Source of the DNA: MFD09286-c1 sp963701015
Lineage (GTDB): Bacteria; Bacteroidota; Bacteroidia; Bacteroidales; DTGW01
Reading direction: 5' to 3'
NCBI GenBank assembly: GCA_963701015.1
Contig: OY969556.1
Coordinates: forward strand, 3,162,001 to 3,226,000
Length of the DNA: 64,000 nt
Shown one piece after another: positions 38,827-47,686 of the stretch. The translations under genes and the position numbers were made by a program. Within the stretch, counting starts at the first letter, position 1; each line of letters starts with the position of its first letter. Below the pieces are notes generated by a model. That model was given only the letters and a program-made list of their open reading frames with translations. It was not told the DNA's origin and searched no databases.

Positions 38827-39762
38827 TTAAAAATATCTTGGACTTAAAGCTTTAATCTTATATGAAAATTCATATCTAATACTAATTTCATGGCAAACAG
38901 CATTTGTTAAAGTAGAATTGCCGGAATAATCGTAGGAATAGCCAAATCTCAATTGTGGATTATATTGAATTTCAACCATTCCAAAAACAGCATCAGACGT
39001 TTTTGATGCTTGGTCATTCATTCTATAACCTGCTCCAAAGCTTAATTTATTATCAAAAAATATGAAGTTTAAATTCATATTTGCTTGTTTCTGATAGATT
39101 TTATTATATTGAATTAAAGTTGAAGGTCTAATTTTAAAATTATGAGAAATTGTTAATAAATATCCTGCCGAAATTAGATATTCATAATTATCCTTATTAT
39201 TTGTAAGTCCACTAGGTATTTGATTGTAATTTTTAAAACTTAAAATATAAGGAATCGAAAAACCAATAAATGCCCTACGAGAGTAATAATATATACCTAA
39301 TCCAACATTAGGAGAAATTGTTGAAGGTATGCCTAAAAAAGGAGGGTCATTGGGATTATTAAGATATCCAACTGAATTATTATGTGCAATAAAATCAAAA
39401 CCACCTTTTAATCCAAGTGATAATTTACCTCTTCTGATATTTATACGATAGGCATAATTAAAATATACCCTTGTATATCTAAAAGCCCCTGTTTGCTGAT
39501 TTTCAGCAAACATTCCTATTCCAATATGGGCATTTCTAAGTGGGGCGTTTGCACTAATATTATCATAAACAGGAGCCCCATTGGAGAAAGCATATTGATT
39601 TCGATACAACATGCTAAGGCTTAACACTTCCCTACTTCCACTGTAGGCAGGATTTATTATTAAACCATTTGCTATATATTGGCTAATTGTAGGAAAATCT
39701 TGTGCTTTACTTTTATTTATTAAAAGCGAAAATAAAAATATTATAACTAAAATTCTTCTCAT
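38827..39762 (-). CDS. PorP/SprF family type IX secretion-associated outer membrane protein
   Basis: A 311-residue beta-barrel protein. A signal peptide (RRILVIIFLFSLLINKSKAQ) is followed by the family opening PTISQYIANGLIINPAYSGSR and barrel strands such as GKLSLGLKGGFDFIAHNN and LRFGYSYDYSGNSTL. PorP/SprF proteins act with CHU_C-type adhesins, anchoring or exporting them. Its ATG overlaps the adhesin stop by one base (TAATG) and the PD40/PKD gene follows 2 nt later, forming the adhesin-PorP pair common in Bacteroidota. Confidence 0.9.
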   Translation of the reverse strand: MRRILVIIFLFSLLINKSKAQDFPTISQYIANGLIINPAYSGSREVLSLSMLYRNQYAFSNGAPVYDNISANAPLRNAHIGIGMFAENQQTGAFRYTRVYFNYAYRINIRRGKLSLGLKGGFDFIAHNNSVGYLNNPNDPPFLGIPSTISPNVGLGIYYYSRRAFIGFSIPYILSFKNYNQIPSGLTNNKDNYEYLISAGYLLTISHNFKIRPSTLIQYNKIYQKQANMNLNFIFFDNKLSFGAGYRMNDQASKTSDAVFGMVEIQYNPQLRFGYSYDYSGNSTLTNAVCHEISIRYEFSYKIKALSPRYF

Positions 39763-42035
39763 TAACGCCTTATTTCAACATAACCTTTATAAGTTCTTCC
39801 CAATACATGCAATATAAATAAATAGGTATCAGAATTTAATGACGTCCCATTTATAGTGCCATCCCATTTATTATCATAATTATTACTGTGATATAAAACT
39901 TCTCCCCACTTAGTCATAATAATTAATTCTGCATTTTTGACTTTATCTAATCCAATTATTTCAAAATAATCATTTATTCCATCACCATTTGGTGAAAATC
40001 CATTAGGTACTCTAATATCTTTATTCGAAATAACAACTGTATCGGCCGCAGAAGGACAAACACCATTGCTAACAGTCCATATAAAAACATTTTTACCAAA
40101 TTTCAAACTATCTGCAATGGTATTTGGGCTATTCTTATCTTGGATAAAAATTAAACTATCAGCTGAAGACCATCTACCACTACCAAAATATGGAGTAGAA
40201 GCAGCAAGTTGTGTGCTAAACATAAATAGGCCCGCAGAATCATTTCCGGCGAAAGGTTTGGGAGGTTGTTCGTAAAAAGTTACATGAAAGCTTGAAGAAT
40301 CAATACATCCTCCGTTATTTTCAGTCCATGTAAAAATATCAGTCATATAATCCCCTACATTCGCTTTGTTTATTGAATCATAAATACCATTTGAATAAGT
40401 TGCAGGAACTGAACAACTCCAATTTCCAATGCCATAACTTGTTTTTGCCTTTAATTGAACCGAAAGTCCACAAACGGAAGTAGAGTCAACTCCTGCTATT
40501 GGAGTAGGCCTTGCAAATATACCTAATTTTCCTGAACCAATCATTGATTTTGCATAACAACCATTTCCATCCTGAAGTGAGGTTATTGAAAAATTATAAG
40601 TTCCAAGGGAATCTGAATTAAAACTGAATGAAGTATCTGAACCAAAAATATTGTTAATGGTTTTAGTTGAATATCCATTGGTATATTTCAAGTTAAATGC
40701 AGGGTTCCCAATTAATTTTATGCTGATATTATAGGATTTATCAGAACAAATATTGGTATCGAAATCGGCCAATATTGATTGAGGTAAACTTAAAATTTTC
40801 ATTGAAATTTGACTTGATGTATCCTTGCAACAATTCAAATATCCTGAATAAACATTTCTTCTATAATAAGTTAATGTGTCTATTGCACCGGGCTGTAAAT
40901 TAATAGAAGTATCGTTTATATTAGACAACCAATTAACAGTATCAATACTATAAAACCATTGGTATTGATAATTTTTCCCATCGCCTCCAGTAGGTTGTTG
41001 TCCTTTTAATATTTGTGGAGATTGCCCATAACATACAAACTGACTACTATTAATTAAATTGTTTTTAATGAGTGGCAAAACTTTTACTTGTAAAGTATCG
41101 CTATAAGAAAGGCAAACTCCTGAAATTACTTTTCTTCTGAAAAAAGTTGTGTCATATAGTAGCAGAGGTTGATAATTTTGATTATTTCCGTTAACCAATA
41201 TAGAAGTCCAATTGCCATTAGGTACGGAATCTTCCCAAAGATATGAATATGCACCATCGCCATCAACTGGTAAATTAGCATAAATATTATTAGGTTGCTG
41301 GTTAAAGCAAATAGTTGTATCAGTATTTATAATTAAATTATTTTTTATATATGGCTTTACTAAAACAAAAATTGAAGCACTGGTATCTTTACAGCAATAA
41401 TTTCTTCCTGAAAGTACAATTCTTCTAAAATAGGCATCACTTAATAAAGCTGAAGGAACAAATGATAATGATTGTATTGTTGTTGCCGAATCCCATGAAA
41501 TTTTATTCGCACTAATTTGCCACTCATAATAATAAACATTATCCCCTCCTGAAGGCAAGCTGCCAGATAGCTTTTGAGGCGCTGTTAATGCACATATAGT
41601 ATCGACACCACTAATAGTATTATTAGATAAAGGATTTAAAACATATATTGGTAAATTTTTACTTGTATCCCTGCAAGCTAAATATTGTCCGGAATAAACA
41701 ATTCTTCTATAATAAGTTGTATCATTTAACAAAGGAACCAAATAATTTGTATTTGTAATTGTTCCGCTGGCATTGGCCCAAACTAATTTATTGGTGCTTT
41801 GTTGCCACTTGTATATATAAGTTTTATCTCCACCTGTGGGTGAGTCACCAATTATAGGCTTTGAAATATTTCCCCGAGAAACCCAATCGGTATCTTTTAT
41901 AATGTTGTTTGAAATATTTGGTAAAATATTAATTTTAAAAATATTGCTATTGCTTTTGCAAGCTCCGGATGTAACAATTCTGCGCAAATAAACAGTATCA
42001 ACAAATGTATTCTTGTAAATTGAATCAGTATTCAA
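39762..42035 (-). CDS. C-terminal part of giant repeat adhesin with T9SS type B (CHU_C) sorting domain, separated by a -1 shift
   Basis: 757 codons in the -1 frame relative to the upstream part. A TTG at 42035 would be the only start, and no signal peptide exists, so it cannot be exported alone. It carries five and a partial copy of a module ending DTTxYYRRIVxSG, then Ig-like domains (NWSCSVPATYS, GRWSSADSLIF), and the type B tail PNGFSPNGDGINDYFEIIGL to the end (RTYKGYVEIRR). A module is cut by the shift: the upstream part ends SSPWNSAQD and this one begins LNTDSIYKNTFVDTVYLRRIV. Treat with the next entry as one gene. Confidence 0.7.
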   Translation of the reverse strand: MNTDSIYKNTFVDTVYLRRIVTSGACKSNSNIFKINILPNISNNIIKDTDWVSRGNISKPIIGDSPTGGDKTYIYKWQQSTNKLVWANASGTITNTNYLVPLLNDTTYYRRIVYSGQYLACRDTSKNLPIYVLNPLSNNTISGVDTICALTAPQKLSGSLPSGGDNVYYYEWQISANKISWDSATTIQSLSFVPSALLSDAYFRRIVLSGRNYCCKDTSASIFVLVKPYIKNNLIINTDTTICFNQQPNNIYANLPVDGDGAYSYLWEDSVPNGNWTSILVNGNNQNYQPLLLYDTTFFRRKVISGVCLSYSDTLQVKVLPLIKNNLINSSQFVCYGQSPQILKGQQPTGGDGKNYQYQWFYSIDTVNWLSNINDTSINLQPGAIDTLTYYRRNVYSGYLNCCKDTSSQISMKILSLPQSILADFDTNICSDKSYNISIKLIGNPAFNLKYTNGYSTKTINNIFGSDTSFSFNSDSLGTYNFSITSLQDGNGCYAKSMIGSGKLGIFARPTPIAGVDSTSVCGLSVQLKAKTSYGIGNWSCSVPATYSNGIYDSINKANVGDYMTDIFTWTENNGGCIDSSSFHVTFYEQPPKPFAGNDSAGLFMFSTQLAASTPYFGSGRWSSADSLIFIQDKNSPNTIADSLKFGKNVFIWTVSNGVCPSAADTVVISNKDIRVPNGFSPNGDGINDYFEIIGLDKVKNAELIIMTKWGEVLYHSNNYDNKWDGTINGTSLNSDTYLFILHVLGRTYKGYVEIRR

Positions 42036-42440
42036 TCCTGGGCCGAATTCCAGGGTGAAGAAATACTATCCTGCCATAAATATTTGTAGCTTCCATTGCC
42101 ACCATTTAATTTTATTTGATGAATTACAGGAAGCAAACTTCCTTTGCAAACTACTGTAGTATCAGTATAAATTGAATTATTTTGAATTTTAGGCAAAACA
42201 TTTATAGTAAGAACAGCACTTGTATCAGTAATTGTAACAGAATTATAGATGGACTTAACAATTCGTCTGTAAAAAGTTGTGTCAGTCAATGCTAATGGGG
42301 AATATGAACTATCAGAACCTACCGCATTCCAATTTTTTTTATCACTACTTTGGAGCCATGTATATTGATAAGTTCCCGAACCTCCTTTTGGAACTGATGC
42401 AATTAAAGTTTTTGGTATGTCACCTGAACAAATATCCTGA
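40795..42440 (-). repeat. Six adhesin modules of about 90 residues
   Basis: Modules read NxTICxGxxPxxLxGxxPxGGxGxYxYxWQxS...W...YxPxxLxDTTFYRRIVxSG...DTSxxxxINVLPxIxNN. Starts are visible at NQDICSGD, DTTVVCKG, DTDWVSRG, DTICALTA, DTTICFNQ and SQFVCYGQ. The coding repeats are diverged in DNA sequence. One of the modules contains the frameshift at about 42030. Confidence 0.75.
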
Positions 42441-43819
42441 TTAGAAGGCATAAAATTAAATAGGAAATCATAAACTGGCATTAATAAATTTTTATAGGTA
42501 GAACCGGCACTACCAGCCAACGCATTTCTTGATCCACTATGGGCAAAACCAGCAGAACCAGATGCTACATCAATTGATTTTGGTAATGGACTTTTTGTTG
42601 ACAAACGTATATATCCTCCGCCTCCGCCTCCGCCCGGACCTGAATTGTTAATGTTATTGGTATATCCTCCCTTTCCACCTTTGGCCTGTAAAATAAGATT
42701 TCCGTTATATTTCGCGGCATCAATTAAAATAGCGCCACCACCACCACCACCGCCTGCACCAGACGTACAGATGTCGGTTACATTTTGCCCATTTGCTTTA
42801 ATAGTATCATTATTTGAAATTATTATGCTAACCATTAAAATTACCAATCCTCCACCATTTCCGCCTTTCGAAGCCCACATGCTAGCATCTTGTGTGCTGC
42901 CTCCTCCTCCACCTCCAAAAACAGCAGTTGAAACACTTGAATTTAAAATATTGCCTGATAAACTATATCCTCCATTACCGCTAGCATAAATACTTATTGC
43001 ACAATTATCAGCTTCATCACCTCCTCTTCCTCCGGAACCAAAATTAGCGCCGCCGCCGCCGCCTGAACGATACCCATTTCCACCGCCTCCGCCAGAAAGA
43101 TAGGATATCCGTCCACGAATATTTGCCGAATCAAATACAACAGGCGATTCTCCCTTCAAACCTGCAGTATCCTGTGCATTAAACGCGAAATTTGGCTTAC
43201 CTATATTTGCTGAATCTGTTCTTAAACATAAAGCAGAAGTTGTTGAAAAAATTGATCCTGGATCAGCGCCCCGATAACCTTTACCCGTTACATCAATATT
43301 AGCATTCATAACAATTGTGTCAGCAATAACTGCAAGTATTCCGCCTTTTTTGCCATCCCAGTTTGCACAAGAAAGTTTATTATTAACTTTTAAAGTTACT
43401 AAGGAAGGCACTCTGACAATTTGAACATTTTGCGTTGCATCATAGATATACGAACCACTACTGGGTAATGCTCCCTGAAAAATAATTGTATCATTAATTA
43501 TTTTATGAATAATATGGAAATCAAAATGCCCTGCAAAATAAAGACCAGCACCATTAAACCCATTATTTGGATTCCATGAACAACCTTTGGCCTGATGAAT
43601 AATAATAGTATCGTTAACATGAAAACCAGCAGGATTTGAGACAATTACAGAGTCGGGATCTAAATTATTGCTGTTCAATACTTTTAGGGCGTCGGTATAA
43701 ATATTGATTATTGAATCGTTTGGGAGCGAATAAACTTCAATACTGAGTAAAGAAAAAATAAAAAAAATTATATACCTTAAAACTCTGACAATCATTAAGT
43801 GCAATTTTCTATATTTCAA
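42032..43819 (-). CDS. N-terminal part of giant Gly-rich surface adhesin
   Basis: 595 codons; the signal peptide is best from M9 (MIVRVLRYIIFFIFSLLSIEVYS, start at 43795), with the first start at 43819. A beta-rich region (DDSVIVSNPAGFHVNDTIIIHQA) leads to a Gly-rich stretch with runs of 5-7 glycines in motifs GGGGGG, with GGNGYRSGGGGGANFGSGGRGG, and spacing regular enough to suggest a beta-solenoid or lectin-like fold. Then come modules of the repeat. The frame ends at TGA (42034-42032), four bases inside the downstream frame. With the next part it makes about 1350 residues, a typical CHU_C adhesin. Confidence 0.75.
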   Translation of the reverse strand: MKYRKLHLMIVRVLRYIIFFIFSLLSIEVYSLPNDSIINIYTDALKVLNSNNLDPDSVIVSNPAGFHVNDTIIIHQAKGCSWNPNNGFNGAGLYFAGHFDFHIIHKIINDTIIFQGALPSSGSYIYDATQNVQIVRVPSLVTLKVNNKLSCANWDGKKGGILAVIADTIVMNANIDVTGKGYRGADPGSIFSTTSALCLRTDSANIGKPNFAFNAQDTAGLKGESPVVFDSANIRGRISYLSGGGGGNGYRSGGGGGANFGSGGRGGDEADNCAISIYASGNGGYSLSGNILNSSVSTAVFGGGGGGSTQDASMWASKGGNGGGLVILMVSIIISNNDTIKANGQNVTDICTSGAGGGGGGGAILIDAAKYNGNLILQAKGGKGGYTNNINNSGPGGGGGGGYIRLSTKSPLPKSIDVASGSAGFAHSGSRNALAGSAGSTYKNLLMPVYDFLFNFMPSNQDICSGDIPKTLIASVPKGGSGTYQYTWLQSSDKKNWNAVGSDSSYSPLALTDTTFYRRIVKSIYNSVTITDTSAVLTINVLPKIQNNSIYTDTTVVCKGSLLPVIHQIKLNGGNGSYKYLWQDSISSPWNSAQD

Positions 43820-43833
43820 ATTTTTTATTAAAG

Positions 43834-43841
43834 CAAATATA
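43834..43841 (-). promoter_or_regulatory. Candidate -7 box of the adhesin operon
   Basis: A perfect TATATTTG on the minus strand 15 nt upstream of the annotated start; no good -33 motif. It lies between the histidine kinase stop (43883) and the adhesin, so the adhesin-PorP-PD40 unit may start here. Confidence 0.35.
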
Positions 43842-43882
43842 TGATAGTTATTTTTTTAAAAGAATGTTACAATAAATTTTTA

Positions 43883-46800
43883 TTAAACAAGAGGCAAATT
43901 AATAAAAAATATTGTCCCTTTATCAACATGGGTATTAAATTTTAAAGTGCCATTTATATTTTCAATTATATTTTTACTAATTGCTAAACCTAAACCAGTT
44001 CCTGCTGATTTTGTTGTAAAATTGGGCTGAAATAGTTTTTCAACAATATCTTCAGGAATGCCTGAACCATTATCCTTGATACTAATTTCAACAGTATTAT
44101 TTTTTTGTTCAACTTTTATATCAACAATACCCTTTCTTCCTTCAGGGATAGACTGAACCGCATTTGTAAATAAATTAATAAATACCCTAATTAATTGTTC
44201 CTTATCAGCATTTACACAAAAACGTTCATCAACATTTAATTGTTTAAAATTAAACTTTACACCACTTTGAATGAATAAATCAATTGCACTTGAAATTAAT
44301 GTATTAACGTCTAATTTTTCTATATTGGCTTTTGGCATTTTTGCAAAATTTGAAAATTCAGCTGCAATCGTCGAAAGGTTTTCAATTTGTTCAATTAATG
44401 TTTTTGTAACACGTCCAAAATAATCATCCAAATTTTGACTTTTATCATTCCATGCTCTTTGTAATTGTTGAATGCTTAATTTCATTGGTGTTAAAGGGTT
44501 TTTGATTTCATGTGCAACCTGTTTGGCCATTTCGCGCCATGCCGATTCACGTTCCGATTTTGCCAATAAATCAATAGAATGGTCGAGTTCATCAACTAAC
44601 CTGTTATATTCTTCAACAATTTTACCAATTTCATCATTATCTTTATAAACTATTTTTTCGCTTCTTTTCCCAAGTTTTACCCTCGCAAATTTTTCCTGTA
44701 TCAAACGCAAGGGTTTTGTTATTCTTTCCGATATAAATACAGCCAGAAATAATGAAATTAAGGTAAGAATTACATAGAAATTAATAATTGCAATTAATAT
44801 TGATGATATTTCTTTAGTAAATGTCGATTGTTTTGTGAAATAAGGTAAATTCAAATATGCTAATAGTTTGCCCTGATCGTTGGTAAATGTTGAATATATT
44901 GAAATATATTTTAGTTTCCCAATTTCTTCATCCTGTATAAATTCAAATTTATTATTAAGTGTAAGTTGCGATAATGCCATTGGGTTCATTAATGTTCCAG
45001 CAATACCTTTATCGAATATTTCAGGTCGCGAACTGGCTATCATTCTTCCCGATATATCATATAAATTAATGTCAGTTGAAAATATATTTGACAATCGCCG
45101 AAGTAATTCTTCCAAATTATTATAATCAGCAGACTTCCATGAATAGGTAAGGTTATCTTCACCAGCTAAATTCCCTTCAAGTTCCATATATACCGATTGC
45201 AACTTTTCACTTACAAATTCATACTGCTTGTTTCTGAACTGATTAATGATGAAATATACAGTTATACAACCAACTATAAATAGCGAAAAAAGTAAAACCC
45301 CAATTACTGAAAATCTGATTTTTGTTTTAAAATCATCTAGAATCAGAAAACTATAAATTTGATTATTAATAGAATATAATAAAAAATTGAGTGAGATAAA
45401 ATAAAATATAAATAAATATGAAAAAGAAACCATCATATCAAATGGCTTTATTGATGGTTTGCTGAGTATCAACAAGTTATTTTTATCAGATTTATATAAA
45501 AGATGTGTATAACCTCCAAAATTCTGGTATTTAAAATTACTGTTTTTGGCAATACTGTTCTCAAAAACAAGGTTATATGAATAATCTCCATATTCATATA
45601 TAAGTTTTTGGTTATAATATTTTGCATATGAATATCCCAATTTGTTATTCATATTCTCAAATTTTTTGTCAAGTAAAAGTTCTGGATAACCCAGCTCATC
45701 AGCCATTAATTTTGAATCGAGCTGCAAATATAAATTTACGGGAATATTCGGATTTAATTTGTCGAAATTAATCTTCGATAAATAACTAATATGACCATTC
45801 CCTGTTTTAAGAAAATAAAAGCCTGTGCTTCCAATTTCAACGCCTTCATGAGAAATTAATGAATTGAAAAAACTAAAACATTGTGTATATATAGTTTCAG
45901 GTTTCAACAGTAATGAATCGGATTGATTACAAATGGTTAGTTGCAAATCATATCTGTCCCAATAACCAGAGAAATATCTTTTATGAATGTATTTATAAAT
46001 CCAAGGGAAATCAATATCTTTTCGTGAAAGTTTATTTTTTAATATTGTATCGGAACGTATTATACGGTTTAAGTCAGTTGTGAGATATTCAGCTATCGGA
46101 TCACGCTCGGATAATAATGCGAATACCAGTTTCTTTTCATCATTTTCCGACTTCCTGATATCAACTAAATAAATTGTAATTATTGAATATATTGAAATTA
46201 TTACAACAAAAAGGATTATATGAACATATTTATAATTCGTATCAGGTTTCGACCTGACGTAAATAATAATTAAATATATTACGACTAATAATAAGGCAAT
46301 TGAAACTATTAAATAGTTTCCGTAATGCCAATAAAATAAGAAAAATACTAAAATTACAGAACCAGAAATCAGGATGTTTCTTTTTAAAGAATTGAATTTA
46401 AAAAATAAATTGAAAATAAAATCACAAACCAAAATAAATGTCGCCAATAAAATAGTGATTGTAAAAATTCCCAATATTGAATTAAAATCATTTTCAAGTA
46501 ATTTTTTTATATCAAAATTAATACCCGAATTAAAAATAATTTTTTCAAATAACCTATTGATAATTAAAAGGTAAATTATTGATGCAATTAAAGCCAATGT
46601 ACCAAAAATATTTCTTTTGATTTTTGTGAAATTCTCAATTAAATTTTTTGGGGTTATTTCCTGGTATATGCTAAATATTATAACAAATAAAATAATTGAA
46701 CTTAAAAGAATGTTACCTAATGAAATTGTATAATGTTCGAATATTACTAACCGCAATTTAAAAATTGGCAAAAAATAAATACTGTCTGGTATTCTGAATA

Positions 46801-47590
46801 TTTCCATTATACCAACAAACAACCAAAGAGTAAATCCATATAAAATAATATCTAAGACCTTTCTATTAACATTGGTGTTTATTGAAGAAAGTTTCCTGAA
46901 AAACATTATGAAAAATGAAAAAGAAAAGGAATATATTAATACAATAATCCAAAATGTAAACCCTTTTGTATCTCTATTATTACCAAATACAACTGAAAAA
47001 ACTGCCTTATTATTTTTAGTATAAATTACATATTCAGCATGTTTAACATTTGATCTGACTTTAGTATCATTTTGCAAGCTGAATGCCGGATTAAATTCGT
47101 TTACCAGATTTTTATTTTGAATGGTATAATTGTTTTTTATCAACAATAATGCAATAATTTTAATTGTTTTAGTATTTCTAACTTCCGTATAAAACCATCC
47201 GTTGGAAAGTTGCAACAATTGATTATTTGCTGTGAGAACTGGCAAAATTTCGGCTTCTGCTATCCTGTTTGTCGACCATGATATTAAACTGTCTTTTTCA
47301 TATGCAAAAAAATACATATACCTATTGTCCGATAAGCTTTGCAATCCGGAGATACTTTTGGTAACATATTCTGGGGAATTATTATTGCTTATATTTTCTA
47401 TTAAGTCATCAACCCTTAAATCGAGTTCATTTTGTTCACGAATAAAATTATCCTGAAAACGCTTAAACAATAATTCTTTGTAGCTCTCAGATGAATAATA
47501 AATGCCTAATAGATATGCAAATACAAGAAAAACAACCCCTGCAAGTAAATAACTATATATTCCTTTTAAATGCTGGATAAACAGCTTCAT
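43883..47590 (-). CDS. Large NtrY-like sensor histidine kinase
   Basis: A 1235-residue membrane histidine kinase. The N terminus has TM1 (residues about 12-31), an extracytoplasmic loop to about residue 205, then a run of about 7 transmembrane helices (residues 210-490), a second extracytoplasmic region, two further TM segments (about 730-790), a third loop, and a TM into HAMP (ISERITKPLRLIQEKFARV). The H box is QVAHEIKNPLTPMKLS with H1027; the ATP-binding N box (FINLFTNAVQS) and G boxes (DNGSGIP, GTGLGLAISK) are intact. HEIKNPLTP is the NtrY-type H box. No response regulator is adjacent. It has its own promoter (47609-47640). Confidence 0.9.
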   Translation of the reverse strand: MKLFIQHLKGIYSYLLAGVVFLVFAYLLGIYYSSESYKELLFKRFQDNFIREQNELDLRVDDLIENISNNNSPEYVTKSISGLQSLSDNRYMYFFAYEKDSLISWSTNRIAEAEILPVLTANNQLLQLSNGWFYTEVRNTKTIKIIALLLIKNNYTIQNKNLVNEFNPAFSLQNDTKVRSNVKHAEYVIYTKNNKAVFSVVFGNNRDTKGFTFWIIVLIYSFSFSFFIMFFRKLSSINTNVNRKVLDIILYGFTLWLFVGIMEIFRIPDSIYFLPIFKLRLVIFEHYTISLGNILLSSIILFVIIFSIYQEITPKNLIENFTKIKRNIFGTLALIASIIYLLIINRLFEKIIFNSGINFDIKKLLENDFNSILGIFTITILLATFILVCDFIFNLFFKFNSLKRNILISGSVILVFFLFYWHYGNYLIVSIALLLVVIYLIIIYVRSKPDTNYKYVHIILFVVIISIYSIITIYLVDIRKSENDEKKLVFALLSERDPIAEYLTTDLNRIIRSDTILKNKLSRKDIDFPWIYKYIHKRYFSGYWDRYDLQLTICNQSDSLLLKPETIYTQCFSFFNSLISHEGVEIGSTGFYFLKTGNGHISYLSKINFDKLNPNIPVNLYLQLDSKLMADELGYPELLLDKKFENMNNKLGYSYAKYYNQKLIYEYGDYSYNLVFENSIAKNSNFKYQNFGGYTHLLYKSDKNNLLILSKPSIKPFDMMVSFSYLFIFYFISLNFLLYSINNQIYSFLILDDFKTKIRFSVIGVLLFSLFIVGCITVYFIINQFRNKQYEFVSEKLQSVYMELEGNLAGEDNLTYSWKSADYNNLEELLRRLSNIFSTDINLYDISGRMIASSRPEIFDKGIAGTLMNPMALSQLTLNNKFEFIQDEEIGKLKYISIYSTFTNDQGKLLAYLNLPYFTKQSTFTKEISSILIAIINFYVILTLISLFLAVFISERITKPLRLIQEKFARVKLGKRSEKIVYKDNDEIGKIVEEYNRLVDELDHSIDLLAKSERESAWREMAKQVAHEIKNPLTPMKLSIQQLQRAWNDKSQNLDDYFGRVTKTLIEQIENLSTIAAEFSNFAKMPKANIEKLDVNTLISSAIDLFIQSGVKFNFKQLNVDERFCVNADKEQLIRVFINLFTNAVQSIPEGRKGIVDIKVEQKNNTVEISIKDNGSGIPEDIVEKLFQPNFTTKSAGTGLGLAISKNIIENINGTLKFNTHVDKGTIFFINLPLV

Positions 47591-47608
47591 ATATAATATT
47601 TTATGTAG

Positions 47609-47640
47609 CTAAGATAATTATTGTAAGTAACAAAGGCAAA
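47609..47640 (-). promoter_or_regulatory. Promoter of the histidine kinase gene
   Basis: TTTG at 47637-47640 (-33) and TATCTTAG at 47609-47616 (-7, one mismatch) spaced by 20 nt on the minus strand. The leader to 47590 would be very short (about 12 nt). Confidence 0.45.
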
Positions 47641-47686
47641 CGTTTTATATATTATCTGGTAAAACGATTATAGGAAAGTTAAATTC

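Noticed and set aside
42020..42045. Programmed -1 frameshift as an explanation for the adhesin split
   Set aside because: No X_XXY_YYZ slippery sequence and no obvious downstream stem; an indel is simpler.
42645..42989. Proline-rich plus-strand ORF of 114 codons
   Set aside because: It is the reverse frame of the Gly-rich adhesin block; Pro runs are the complement of Gly codons.
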